64,000 nucleotides of DNA from an uncultured Lachnospiraceae bacterium (GTDB taxonomy: Bacteria; Bacillota; Clostridia; Lachnospirales; Lachnospiraceae). The notes under the pieces are model-generated. The model ran no database searches. It was not told the DNA's origin and saw only the letters and a program-made list of their open reading frames with translations. This document shows positions 16,937 through 24,841 of the stretch, one piece after another. The stretch lies in the NCBI GenBank assembly GCA_902779575.1, contig CACZBW010000003.1, forward strand, positions 124,001-188,000. Reading direction: 5' to 3'. How positions within the stretch are numbered: position 1 is the first letter of the stretch; each line of letters begins with the position of its first letter. A program made the translations under genes and the position numbers.

Positions 16937-17008
16937 CTGGGCTAACCGGATTCGAACCGGTGAATGCAGGAGTCAAAGTCCTGTGCCTTACCGCTTGGCG
17001 ATAGCCCA
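16937..17008 (-). tRNA. tRNA-Gln (anticodon TTG)
   Basis: The acceptor arms TGGGCTA and TAGCCCA are complementary. The anticodon loop CTTTGAC gives TTG, and the T loop is GGTTCGAATCC. The unpaired base before the tail is G, and CCA is not encoded. Confidence 0.94.
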
Positions 17009-17017
17009 ATAGGTAAG

Positions 17018-17092
17018 GGTGGGTATAGGGATTTGAACCCTAGGCCTCCAGAGCCACAATCTGGCGCGCTAACCAACTGCGCTATACCCACC
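17018..17092 (-). tRNA. tRNA-His (anticodon GTG)
   Basis: The acceptor GTGGGTA pairs with TACCCAC. An extra 5-prime G faces the C at the discriminator position, the hallmark of histidine tRNA. The anticodon loop TTGTGGC gives GTG. Confidence 0.94.
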
Positions 17093-17115
17093 ATATTATT
17101 CACTTTCCAGTGAAA

Positions 17116-17189
<74 letters not shown>

Positions 17190-17199
17190 AGAATACAAA

Positions 17200-17270
17200 A
17201 GCGGGTGATGGGAATCGAACCCACGTATCCAGCTTGGAAGGCTGGTGTTCTACCATTGAACTACACCCGC
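17200..17270 (-). tRNA. tRNA-Gly (anticodon TCC)
   Basis: The acceptor GCGGGTG pairs perfectly with CACCCGC. The anticodon loop CTTCCAA gives TCC, and the T loop is GGTTCGATTCC. At 71 bases without CCA the length is normal for glycine. Confidence 0.94.
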
Positions 17271-17300
17271 ATATTAACATATCCTGTTGTAAGATGATAG

Positions 17301-17375
17301 TCGGGGTGACAAGATTCGAACTTGCGACTTCCTGCTCCCAAAGCAGGCGCTCTAGCCAAACTGAGCCACACCCCG
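17301..17375 (-). tRNA. tRNA-Pro (anticodon TGG)
   Basis: The acceptor CGGGGTG pairs with CACCCCG. The anticodon loop TTTGGGA gives TGG, and the T arm has AGTTCGAATCT. It is the first gene of the operon, about 25-30 bases behind the promoter. Confidence 0.94.
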
Positions 17376-17405
17376 CGAATCAAGTTTACCTCAGACACAA
17401 ACAGG

Positions 17406-17434
17406 ATTATATAGTGTGAATTTCAGTTTGTCAA
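17406..17434 (-). promoter_or_regulatory. Consensus promoter of the tRNA operon
   Basis: On the minus strand TTGACA (17429-17434) and TATAAT (17406-17411) are both perfect and lie 17 bases apart. This fits the strong constitutive promoters of stable RNA operons. Confidence 0.92.
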
Positions 17435-17452
17435 CCGTTTTTTGAAATTTTT

Positions 17453-17500
17453 GTTACTATTCACGGCTTATTTGAAATCAGGTTCTGATTCGCCGTGCCC
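17453..17500 (+). repeat. Repeat family 1, partial copy
   Basis: The segment begins GTTACTATTCACGGC and continues with TTTGAAATCAGGTTCTG and ATTCGCCGTGC. It closely matches the reverse complement of 10580-10629 and the start of the element at 57934. It lies between the tRNA promoter and the end of the phosphoesterase gene. The right boundary is unclear; similarity fades after about 17500. Confidence 0.65.
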
Positions 17501-17543
17501 GCAGGCAGAAGCTGTTTCTGATCTGCCGCGCCTGCCCGTTTTT

Positions 17544-18035
17544 TTACAGCTGTCTGAGCTCCACCTCAGGGCGCTTCCCCGGCTCAAGGGTGAGAATCAT
17601 GTAAGTGCGTCTCCTGGGGCTCTGTCTCGGATAGGAGATGCTCCCGGGATTCAGGATCATCAGTTCCGGATCGCTCTCATCAATCTCCGGTCTGTGCGTA
17701 TGCCCGTAGAGGGCGATCTCGCAGCGGTTTCCCTTCGCATCCGCCGCCAGTTCCTGCGTGCCGTAATTCACATAATGGGTATGTCCGTGGGCGAGCAGGA
17801 GCCGGTGTCCTGCGAGGGTCACGATCCTCGCGGGCGGATAGTCGGCAAAAAGGTCACAGTTGCCGGACACCAGATAGACCGGAATGTCTTCCCCGGCCAC
17901 ACACATGCAGAACTCCTCCTCATCCTCCTGCGTGTCCCCCAGGTGGATCAGGACGTCAAAAGGCATCTCCCTTTCCAGTGCCTCCATGACATTCGAATCA
18001 CGTCCGTGCGAATCACTCATGACAAGTACTTTCAT
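17544..18035 (-). CDS. YfcE/MJ0936-type metallophosphoesterase
   Basis: The 163-residue protein is a small metallophosphoesterase. The metal ligands are visible in order: MSDSHG near the start, HLGDTQ, SGNCD, AHGHTHY and YGHTHRPEI. Family members cleave phosphodiesters in vitro and often have no known natural substrate. The start overlaps the end of rdgB by four bases (ATGA), so the two are translationally coupled. In Firmicutes this pair often sits together, which suggests a shared role in nucleotide clean-up. A second member of the family is encoded at 21471-22070, so the operon has one near each end. Confidence 0.88.
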   Translation of the reverse strand: MKVLVMSDSHGRDSNVMEALEREMPFDVLIHLGDTQEDEEEFCMCVAGEDIPVYLVSGNCDLFADYPPARIVTLAGHRLLLAHGHTHYVNYGTQELAADAKGNRCEIALYGHTHRPEIDESDPELMILNPGSISYPRQSPRRRTYMILTLEPGKRPEVELRQL

Positions 18036-18772
18036 AGATCCTCCCCGTCAGCTGCCTTTCCCAGTTCCTTCTCCAGAAGGGCGTGCATCGCGCGGAAAGC
18101 CTGTCCTCTGTGGGAAATCCGGTTTTTCTCCTCCGGGGAAATCTGGGCGGAAGTCATCCCGTACTGCGGCAGGAAGAAAATCGGATCATAGCCGAACCCG
18201 TTCTCTCCTTTCCGTTCCCAGGCAATCCTGCCCTCCATGGTTCCGACGGAAGTGACAGTTCTTCCGTCAGGCCACGCCACGGCGACCGCGCAGACAAAAC
18301 GCGCGGAGCGCAGGGGTCCGGGCGTTCCGTCCGCCTCCGCTCCCGGGCGGAAGGAAAGATCTCCTGCTCCTCTGCCGGCAGCGCTGCCCCCGTCTTTGTC
18401 CGCGTCCTGCGGAATGTTCTCCGTTTCATGCGTTTTGCAGAACTCGTTCACACGGCGGATCAGTTCCTCATTTTTCTTCTCATAAGGGGTATCGTGTCCC
18501 ATAAAGCGGGCGGAATGAATGCCGGGGGCGCCGTCCAGGGCGTCGATCACAAGGCCGGAATCATCCGCGATCGCCATCTCGCCGCAGGAAAGGGCGACCG
18601 TCTTTGCCTTTATAACTGCGTTCTCCTCGAAAGAAGAGCCGTCCTCGACGATATCGGCACAGACTCCCGCTTCCTCCATGGACAGGATCTCCACGTCAAG
18701 ATCCTTCAGAATCTCACGGATCTCCCTCATCTTATTTTTATTTCCGGTCGCCACTACCAGATGCTTCTTCAT
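18032..18772 (-). CDS. rdgB: XTP/dITP diphosphatase (RdgB/HAM1)
   Basis: This enzyme hydrolyses non-canonical purine triphosphates (XTP, dITP) to monophosphates and so keeps them out of DNA. The typical start VVATGNKNKMREI, the FEENAVIKAK helix, ADDSGL and the late GFGYDPIF motif are all present. At 246 residues it is about 45 longer than usual. The excess is a hydrophilic G/D/A-rich loop at about 112-152 in place of a short turn, just before ARFVCAVAVA. Its start overlaps the protease gene by four bases, and its end overlaps the phosphoesterase gene. The catalytic core seems intact. Confidence 0.93.
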   Translation of the reverse strand: MKKHLVVATGNKNKMREIREILKDLDVEILSMEEAGVCADIVEDGSSFEENAVIKAKTVALSCGEMAIADDSGLVIDALDGAPGIHSARFMGHDTPYEKKNEELIRRVNEFCKTHETENIPQDADKDGGSAAGRGAGDLSFRPGAEADGTPGPLRSARFVCAVAVAWPDGRTVTSVGTMEGRIAWERKGENGFGYDPIFFLPQYGMTSAQISPEEKNRISHRGQAFRAMHALLEKELGKAADGEDL

Positions 18773-20154
18773 TCTTCTGCACTCCTTGTATATGCTTTCA
18801 GACAGACATTTGTCCCGTATGTCTTCTGTGTATTTTCCCAGGCACTGCCGTTTTTACTGATATAGGTCTCCCGTCCTTCGCAGGTAACCGTAGTGGTATA
18901 CTCATCCTTCTCCATCTCAACAGCGACAGGCTTCACAGCCCCGGGGGTATCCAGTTCCAGGACCAGGGCATACTCCTGTCCGGCGGCAAGCGGACAAGCC
19001 TCAGGAAACTCCACCGTATAGAACCCGGCCGTCGCGATCTCTCCCCATGCAAGGAGCCTGGAAGACCCGCTCAGAGATCCGGCTCCCGTGAATTCGGGCA
19101 CCAGGCTGATCCGGTAGGAACTAGCGGCTCCGGTAACATAGAATCCTGCCGCCGCCAGGCTCTCCTTTCCCTCTGTCCGGAAGACGCCCGCGCAGAAGCA
19201 GCGGCTGTCCCCGTATCCCTGCCTTCCCAGCCAGCCGAGGCTGTCATTTTCCCGGACAAAGTCATAATGATCGTTTTCTTCCACTTTCGAATAGGCGATC
19301 CCGCCCTTCCGGAAGAGATTGGCATCCTCGTAGGATACATAGAACAGGCCGTCCAGGCCGAATTCTTCTCCCCAGGTATTCTGGCAGATCCAGGCGCCGT
19401 TGTGCCGGGGCCTGATCCGGAACCGCTCTCTCGGAAAGCTGTCGTCCCAGCCCAGTACCAGGATATCATGGTTTACCGTTTCCGCCATGGGGTTATGGTA
19501 AGCGCAGGTATCGGCGTTGTAATAATGATATTCCTCACTCTGCACTCTCGCCGTATCCATGGACAGGGAAGACTGCACCGGTCCTCTGTCGAGGATCATC
19601 TGCTTAATCTGGGGCCTGTCCATCCCGCCCAGCAGCTGCATCTGCTGCACATGAACGGCTGCGCTCAGGCCGTCGGGGGATTCCCCGTCCCCGTAGGGAT
19701 CCTCCTCCTCCGGAACGGGTCCTTTCCAGTCAGCCAGATAAGACATGATCATATAATAGTCGCCGCCGTCGCTCTGGCTGATGGCGTATCCGTTTTTCCG
19801 CGTCATGTGGTCTGCGGAAAATGAGCAGACCTGCTCCGGGAGCAGCTGCGCTTCCACGGCGGAAACCGCGCAGAGCGCCCAGCAGGTATAAAGTCCCTCC
19901 TGGCTGCGCACCCTGGGCTGCTTTCCCTGGTCCGCCCAGCTGAAACAGGCGGGCTGTACCCCCGTTTCAAAAGGAAAACTCACTTCCAGCGCAGGATCCT
20001 CATTCCCGGCATCCCGGCTGAACGTACCGCTCTCATCCGCCGCTTCCGTCCTCCGTATTCCGGCCGGAGACAGTCCTGCTGCCAGACACAGAACGGTTAT
20101 AAAAAGAAAAATGCCTGCGGCCTGCAGCCGCATCCAACCCGTATTCCGTCTCAT
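18769..20154 (-). CDS. Secreted C1-family (papain-like) cysteine protease
   Basis: The protein (461 residues) has a signal peptide or anchor (LQAAGIFLFITVLCLAAGLS) and a papain-type domain. The catalytic cysteine lies in SQEGLYTCWALCAV, where a glutamine precedes the C. The histidine is in NHDILVLGWDD and the asparagine in CQNTWGEEFG. The last 150 residues look like the beta-sandwich lectin-like domain often found behind such domains in Clostridia. The frame opens at a TTG (20187). ATG 20154, with AAGG upstream, gives a normal signal peptide and is preferred. It would act outside the cell, on host, diet or wall protein. Its tight coupling to rdgB is odd for a secreted enzyme. Confidence 0.87.
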   Translation of the reverse strand: MRRNTGWMRLQAAGIFLFITVLCLAAGLSPAGIRRTEAADESGTFSRDAGNEDPALEVSFPFETGVQPACFSWADQGKQPRVRSQEGLYTCWALCAVSAVEAQLLPEQVCSFSADHMTRKNGYAISQSDGGDYYMIMSYLADWKGPVPEEEDPYGDGESPDGLSAAVHVQQMQLLGGMDRPQIKQMILDRGPVQSSLSMDTARVQSEEYHYYNADTCAYHNPMAETVNHDILVLGWDDSFPRERFRIRPRHNGAWICQNTWGEEFGLDGLFYVSYEDANLFRKGGIAYSKVEENDHYDFVRENDSLGWLGRQGYGDSRCFCAGVFRTEGKESLAAAGFYVTGAASSYRISLVPEFTGAGSLSGSSRLLAWGEIATAGFYTVEFPEACPLAAGQEYALVLELDTPGAVKPVAVEMEKDEYTTTVTCEGRETYISKNGSAWENTQKTYGTNVCLKAYTRSAEE

Positions 20155-20193
20155 CTTTCGAGCCTTATCCGGCCGAATCACCGGCAATCGTCG

Positions 20194-21372
20194 TCATCGC
20201 TTGTCCCTGCCAGTCCCTTCCGGCGCCGGCCGCCTTGCCGGCGGTTTCGGTCCGATGTACTGGTAAAAATATGTCTTAATCATCCCGTTGTAGATCTTGC
20301 GGTTTTTATCCGCTTTCTTCCCGATATATCGCTCCGCGTCCTCATAGGAGGTGATGATATACTCCGACCAGGAATCCAGGCCCCTGAAAGCCTGCCCGAT
20401 CTCCCGGTAGAGCGCGGGCAGGGCCTTCCGGTCCTCCAGCCGCTCCCCGTAAGGGGGATTTGTAATTACAAACCCGTATTTTTTCGGGTGGCGGAGCTCC
20501 GATACCGGACGCTGCTGAAAATGAATCAGGTGGTCAACCCCTGCATTTCTCGCGTTTTCCCGGGCCGCCCGGACGACCTCGCCGTCGATGTCATAACCCT
20601 GAATATCGGTTTCGATCCTGTCGTCGATACGCGAGGAAGCATCGTCCACCGCGTCATACCAGGCTTTTTTCGGAATCAGGTTCTCCCACTGCTCTGCCAG
20701 AAATTCCCTGTTCATACCCGGCGCGATCCCGGCCGCCATCATGGCCGCCTCAATCGGAAATGTGCCGGATCCGCAGAAGGGATCCACCAGGATCCGGTCC
20801 TTCTTCCAGGGAGTCAGCATAATCAGCGCCGCCGCAAGGGTCTCGGAAATCGGCGCTTTCGCGGTCATGAGCCGGTATCCCCGCTTGTGCAGGGAGGTTC
20901 CCGTCGTATCGATGCCGACCGTCACTTCATCCTTCAGAATCGTGACCCGGACCGGGTAGTCCGCCCCGCTCTCCGGAAACTGCGTCAGATGATAATGCGC
21001 GGCCATCCGCTCAACCATTGCTTTTTTCATGATGGACTGTATGTCCCTCGGGGAAAAGAGCCTGCTCTTGACGCTGGTTGCCTTTGCCACCCAGAAACGC
21101 CCGTCCTTCGGAATCAGTTCCTCCCAGGGGATCGCCCTGGTTCCCTGAAACAGATCCTCAAAACTTTCCGCATGGAAGGACCCTGCCTTCACGAGAATGC
21201 GTTCCGCCGTTCGCAGAAAAACATTTGCGTAGCAGACAGCGGCCCAGTCCCCGTAAAAGGATACCTTTCCGTCCGTCACCTCCGCAACCTCGTAGCCAAG
21301 ATCCGTAATCTCCCGTTTCAGGACCGCTTCCAGTCCGAAATGGCAGGGAGCAATCAATTCGAGTTTTTCCAT
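20194..21372 (-). CDS. THUMP-domain RNA methyltransferase (RlmL/YpsC type)
   Basis: The 392-residue protein has an N-terminal ferredoxin-like/THUMP region (about 1-165) that binds RNA. A class I methyltransferase follows, with VDPFCGSGTFPIEAA for SAM binding and the NPPYGERL motif that places the target base. Family members such as the first half of E. coli RlmL methylate the N2 of a guanine in 23S rRNA. The Firmicutes orthologue is shorter and single-domain, as here. It lies about 40 bases upstream of the protease gene in the same run. The exact target nucleotide cannot be stated. Confidence 0.9.
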   Translation of the reverse strand: MEKLELIAPCHFGLEAVLKREITDLGYEVAEVTDGKVSFYGDWAAVCYANVFLRTAERILVKAGSFHAESFEDLFQGTRAIPWEELIPKDGRFWVAKATSVKSRLFSPRDIQSIMKKAMVERMAAHYHLTQFPESGADYPVRVTILKDEVTVGIDTTGTSLHKRGYRLMTAKAPISETLAAALIMLTPWKKDRILVDPFCGSGTFPIEAAMMAAGIAPGMNREFLAEQWENLIPKKAWYDAVDDASSRIDDRIETDIQGYDIDGEVVRAARENARNAGVDHLIHFQQRPVSELRHPKKYGFVITNPPYGERLEDRKALPALYREIGQAFRGLDSWSEYIITSYEDAERYIGKKADKNRKIYNGMIKTYFYQYIGPKPPARRPAPEGTGRDKR

Positions 21373-21470
21373 AACTTACCTCATCCGGGAATCAGTCTCC
21401 CTGAAATATCCTTCCTGCTGCCATTTGATTTTCCGACACTGAATTCCGCAGCAGCTCTGCGCCCGTCCGC

Positions 21471-22070
21471 TTACAGAAAATCCAGGTCCTGCTCAAGATA
21501 AGTCTCTCCCCCGAGCGTCTTCAGGGAAAAAATCCCGTCCTCCAGGACTGCGCAGCTGTGCGCGCTGCCCTCCTTGGGAATCGACACGGACCCCGGATTG
21601 AGAATCATGATATCTCCGGCCCTCTTCACTCCGGGGATATGGGTATGGCCGTGCAGGAGAAGATCCCCCGGCCTGAGCGGCGGCAGATTTTTCTCATGCC
21701 AGACATGACCGTGTGTGCAGAACATGACATGGCCGGTATCATACAAGATACCGTTCCCGCCGTCCTCCGCCTTTTTCCGGCTGATCAGGGGAAGAAGACA
21801 GTAATCCGCCATCACGGGGAAATCCAGAACCATCTGGTCCACCTCGGCCTCACAGTTTCCCCGGACGCACAAAATATCATCCTTCAGGGGATTAAGCATG
21901 GCGATCACTTTTTTCGGCGCGTAATCCTCTGGCAGATCATTCCGCGGCCCGTGATAGAGCAGATCCCCCAGAAGCAGCATCCTGGGACTTCCCTCCCGTT
22001 CTCTGGCCTCCAGCATCTTTTCACAATAATACGCCGATCCGTGGATATCCGATGCGATGAATAATTTCAT
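21471..22070 (-). CDS. yfcE: YfcE-type phosphodiesterase
   Basis: This 199-residue metallophosphoesterase is closer to E. coli YfcE than the one at 17544. It shows MKLFIASDIHGSAYY, LLGDLLYHGPRND, VRGNCE, CTHGHVWH and LLHGHTHIPG. The frame is open to 22196, but ATG 22070 starts the conserved domain and has AGGAG upstream. YfcE hydrolyses phosphodiesters in vitro; its role in the cell is not settled. The gene heads the run that continues with the RNA methyltransferase 98 bases downstream. Confidence 0.9.
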   Translation of the reverse strand: MKLFIASDIHGSAYYCEKMLEAREREGSPRMLLLGDLLYHGPRNDLPEDYAPKKVIAMLNPLKDDILCVRGNCEAEVDQMVLDFPVMADYCLLPLISRKKAEDGGNGILYDTGHVMFCTHGHVWHEKNLPPLRPGDLLLHGHTHIPGVKRAGDIMILNPGSVSIPKEGSAHSCAVLEDGIFSLKTLGGETYLEQDLDFL

Positions 22071-22219
22071 AAAAGCACTTCTCCTCACAGCTGTTCCCGA
22101 TCCCTGCCCCCCAGTCTCTCCCCTTACTGCATCCGGGCCGGCGGGCTTGCGCAAACAAGTATCTGTATAGTATGCGTATGCTGTATTATGCTGCATGATC
22201 GCATATTAATATTATGCAC

Positions 22220-22390
22220 TTAACATTTTCTTAACATTTTTCAAAAAAGCAGTTGCTTTTTTTTCAGACCTATATTATAATTCAATCTGTAAGAAAAATT
22301 ACCCTTAATAGTTTTTTTTACAAACCCCTTATTAATTATTTATACTCCCCTTGAAATGCCGGCAGCTCCCCTGCCGGCATTTCTCTGTCT
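22220..22390 (+). ncRNA. Possible small RNA with upstream PhoP-box-like repeats
   Basis: This is part of a 520-base stretch (22071-22590) with no gene. On the plus strand two direct TTAACA repeats lie 11 bases apart (22220-22236). They are followed by TTGCTT, 17 bases and TATAAT (22253-22281). About 75 bases further on, a strong hairpin of AAATGCCGGCAG with CTGCCGGCATTT (22354-22382) ends in a weak T-rich tail. Together this could be a regulated transcript of about 100 bases. The spaced TTAACA repeats resemble the PhoP box of Bacillus. All of it is inference from pattern; no RNA family was recognised. Confidence 0.3.
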
Positions 22391-22590
22391 TAGCGAAAAA
22401 CAGGAAGCACATCCCTTTTTTCCAAACCATAAACGGCAGGAAACGGCTCCCTGTGACGGAGCTTCAGGCACTGCCCGGAATAAACCCGCTGCCGGCTTTT
22501 AACGATACACCATTTTTGATTCCTGTACAAGCACCATTTCCGGCTTCTGCCTTTCCTGCTGCCGCCATGACGGGTTTTCCCGGTTTTTTC

Positions 22591-23691
22591 TTATCGCTCT
22601 ATCTCCAGTCCCGCTTCTTCAGCAGCCCGGATCAGTTCCCTGTTCCCCTCATTCTGCGGGCCGAAGGAACGCAGGGTGCAGATCACCCTTTCGCAGCGGA
22701 GCAGAGCCCCGCAGGCATCGGCAGTATCCTCCGCGCGCACGGGTTCAAAAGCCGGACGCAGAAAGAGCTCATTTGCCAGGGCGCGGGCAGCCGCGGCGTC
22801 TGTGTCATTCTCATTCAGGACCCCTGTCGCAAAGGGAATCCCTTCCCTCTGCAGTCTGCGGTATACAGGCAGCGCGGATCCTCCTCCGCCAATCACAAAG
22901 ACACGGCTCTCTCCTCTGACAGCCGGCAGCTCCACGCCCCCTCCGGCGGGAATGAAGCTTCCTTCCGGAAGGTCATACAAAACTCTGATTTTCTCCTCCT
23001 GAAAGATCTCTTCCGGACTGCCCTGGTCCATAATCCGGTCCCCTTTCACACAGACCACCCTGTCCGAAATTTTCTGGGCCAGATCCAGCTCGTGGAGCGA
23101 CAGGATGACCGCGATCCGGCGTTCCCGTGTCATATTTCTCAAAAGGCCGAGAAATTCCAGCTTATGCCTCACATCCAGGAAAGAAGTCGGTTCGTCCAGC
23201 ACGATCAGCTCCGGTTCCTGGCAGAGCGCCCCGGCCAGCAGCACCCTCTGCCGCTGCCCGTCCGAAACCGCGCTGAAACTCCGGTCCCTGAGATCCCAGA
23301 TCTGCATCAGCTCCATGGCGGAACGCACCTTTTCCCGGTCCTCCTTCCCCAGGATCCCGAGCCTTCCGGTATAAGGATAGCGCCCTGCGGCGGCCGCCTC
23401 AAAACAGGTCACCAGTTCCGGCCTGGCGCGGTCGGTAAAAAGCAGCGCGAGACGCCGGGCCAGCTCATTTCCCGAATAGGACGCCATATCCCGCCCCTCC
23501 AGAAAAACAGTCCCTCCCAGCAGGGCAAGCTGCCTGCTGACGGAACGCAGAATCGTGGATTTTCCCGCTCCGTTCGGCCCGATCAGGGTCAGGATCTCCC
23601 CCCTGCGCACTTCGATGCGGATCCCCCGGATCAAAGCTTTCTTTCCATAGCCGACGGTCAGATCGTCTGTACGAAAATAAGAATCAGACAC
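22591..23691 (-). CDS. ABC importer ATPase, iron-chelate/cobalamin (FecE/BtuD) type
   Basis: The 366-residue ATPase has Walker A IGPNGAGKST, the signature VSDGQRQRVLLAGAL (a variant of LSGGQ), Walker B LIVLDEPTSFLD and the switch histidine in ILSLHELDLA. After the usual domain (about 1-255) there is an extra C-terminal region of about 110 residues with VFVIGGGGSALPVYRRL and GVLNENDTDA. It resembles a small Rossmann-like or regulatory domain. The permease, binding protein, two-repeat protein and exported chelatase genes lie upstream in the same orientation, so it should power that importer. The substrate is probably a corrinoid, heme-like tetrapyrrole or metal chelate. Confidence 0.9.
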   Translation of the reverse strand: MSDSYFRTDDLTVGYGKKALIRGIRIEVRRGEILTLIGPNGAGKSTILRSVSRQLALLGGTVFLEGRDMASYSGNELARRLALLFTDRARPELVTCFEAAAAGRYPYTGRLGILGKEDREKVRSAMELMQIWDLRDRSFSAVSDGQRQRVLLAGALCQEPELIVLDEPTSFLDVRHKLEFLGLLRNMTRERRIAVILSLHELDLAQKISDRVVCVKGDRIMDQGSPEEIFQEEKIRVLYDLPEGSFIPAGGGVELPAVRGESRVFVIGGGGSALPVYRRLQREGIPFATGVLNENDTDAAAARALANELFLRPAFEPVRAEDTADACGALLRCERVICTLRSFGPQNEGNRELIRAAEEAGLEIER

Positions 23692-23774
23692 GATACAATA
23701 TTATCCGGTTTCCTGCAGGAATTCCGGTTTTTCCTTTCTCCCGGGCTTCCGGGTTCTCTGCATGGCCGGGTCTT

Positions 23775-24794
23775 TCACCCCTCCCGCTTTTTCCGCAGCA
23801 TCATCCATATAACGACCGGAGCCCCGAAAATGGCAGTAACGGAACTGATGGACAGCTCTGTGGGCGCGAATACCGTTCTCGCGATCAGGTCGCACAGCAG
23901 GCAGAATACCGAACCTCCCAGAAAACTCGCGGGGATCACCAGAACCGGCCTGGAGGTACGGAGCAGGTTTCTTGTCAGATGGGGAACCGCGATCCCCACG
24001 AAGGAAACCGGCCCCGCAAAGGCCGTCACCGCGGCGCTGAGAACGCTCGAAAGCAGCACCAGCGCCGTCTGAAGAAGGCGGACATTAACGCCCAGACTGC
24101 GTGCGTAATTTTCTCCCAGCAGGTAAGCGCCGATCGGTTTGGACAGAAAAAATACCAGAAGGAAGGCCGGGAGGATAATCAGCGACATGGAAGACACATT
24201 TTCCCATGTCATCCCGGAGAAACTGCCCAGGGACCATCCGTGCAGATTCACAATATTGGAATCGTCCGCGAAAGTCACCACAAAATCCGTAACCGCCGAA
24301 CAGATATAGCCGATCATCACTCCGGCCACAATCAGGACAGACATGCGGTCTGTCCTGACGGAAACGGCAAGGACAAAGCACATGGAGAGCATCGCCCCTC
24401 CGAAAGCGGCCAGCACCATTTCAAAAGAGCTGACCGGACGGCCCTGGTTCAGAAGAAGAATCATGACAAGGGCCACCGCCAGCTTTGCTCCGGAAGAGAT
24501 TCCCAGGACAAAGGGTCCCGCGATCGGGTTATGGAAAAAGGTCTGCAGGGCAAAGCCCGACACCGACAGACCTCCGCCCAGAAGAACCGCGGCAAGAGCG
24601 CGGGGAAAACGGATCTGCCAGACAATATTACAGTTCGTCGGATCCCCTTCCCGCCGGAAAAGGATCCTGAAAATCTCGCCCGGAGCTATGGACACGGATC
24701 CGGAAGCGATGTTCACCAGCAGCAGAAGGAGCAGCGCGGCCAGCAGGAATGCAAAAACCGCCCCGCAGCGTTTATATCCGGAACCGTCCGCCAT
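23775..24794 (-). CDS. ABC importer permease, FecCD/BtuC type
   Basis: This 339-residue membrane protein belongs to the FecCD family that forms the channel for siderophore, heme or vitamin B12 uptake. About ten hydrophobic helices are visible, with the family blocks FPRALAAVLLGGGLSVSGFA, NPIAGPFVLGISSGA and PVSFVGIAVPHLTRNLL. The frame opens at a TTG (24827). ATG 24794 gives the normal N-terminus and has an AAAGGA site. The ATPase gene follows 83 bases later and the binding-protein gene ends 47 bases upstream, so the three form one import system. Confidence 0.92.
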   Translation of the reverse strand: MADGSGYKRCGAVFAFLLAALLLLLLVNIASGSVSIAPGEIFRILFRREGDPTNCNIVWQIRFPRALAAVLLGGGLSVSGFALQTFFHNPIAGPFVLGISSGAKLAVALVMILLLNQGRPVSSFEMVLAAFGGAMLSMCFVLAVSVRTDRMSVLIVAGVMIGYICSAVTDFVVTFADDSNIVNLHGWSLGSFSGMTWENVSSMSLIILPAFLLVFFLSKPIGAYLLGENYARSLGVNVRLLQTALVLLSSVLSAAVTAFAGPVSFVGIAVPHLTRNLLRTSRPVLVIPASFLGGSVFCLLCDLIARTVFAPTELSISSVTAIFGAPVVIWMMLRKKREG

Positions 24795-24841
24795 AAGAGC
24801 CGTCCTTTCTTTCCTTCCCGGCTGCAATCACGGCAGCCTCT

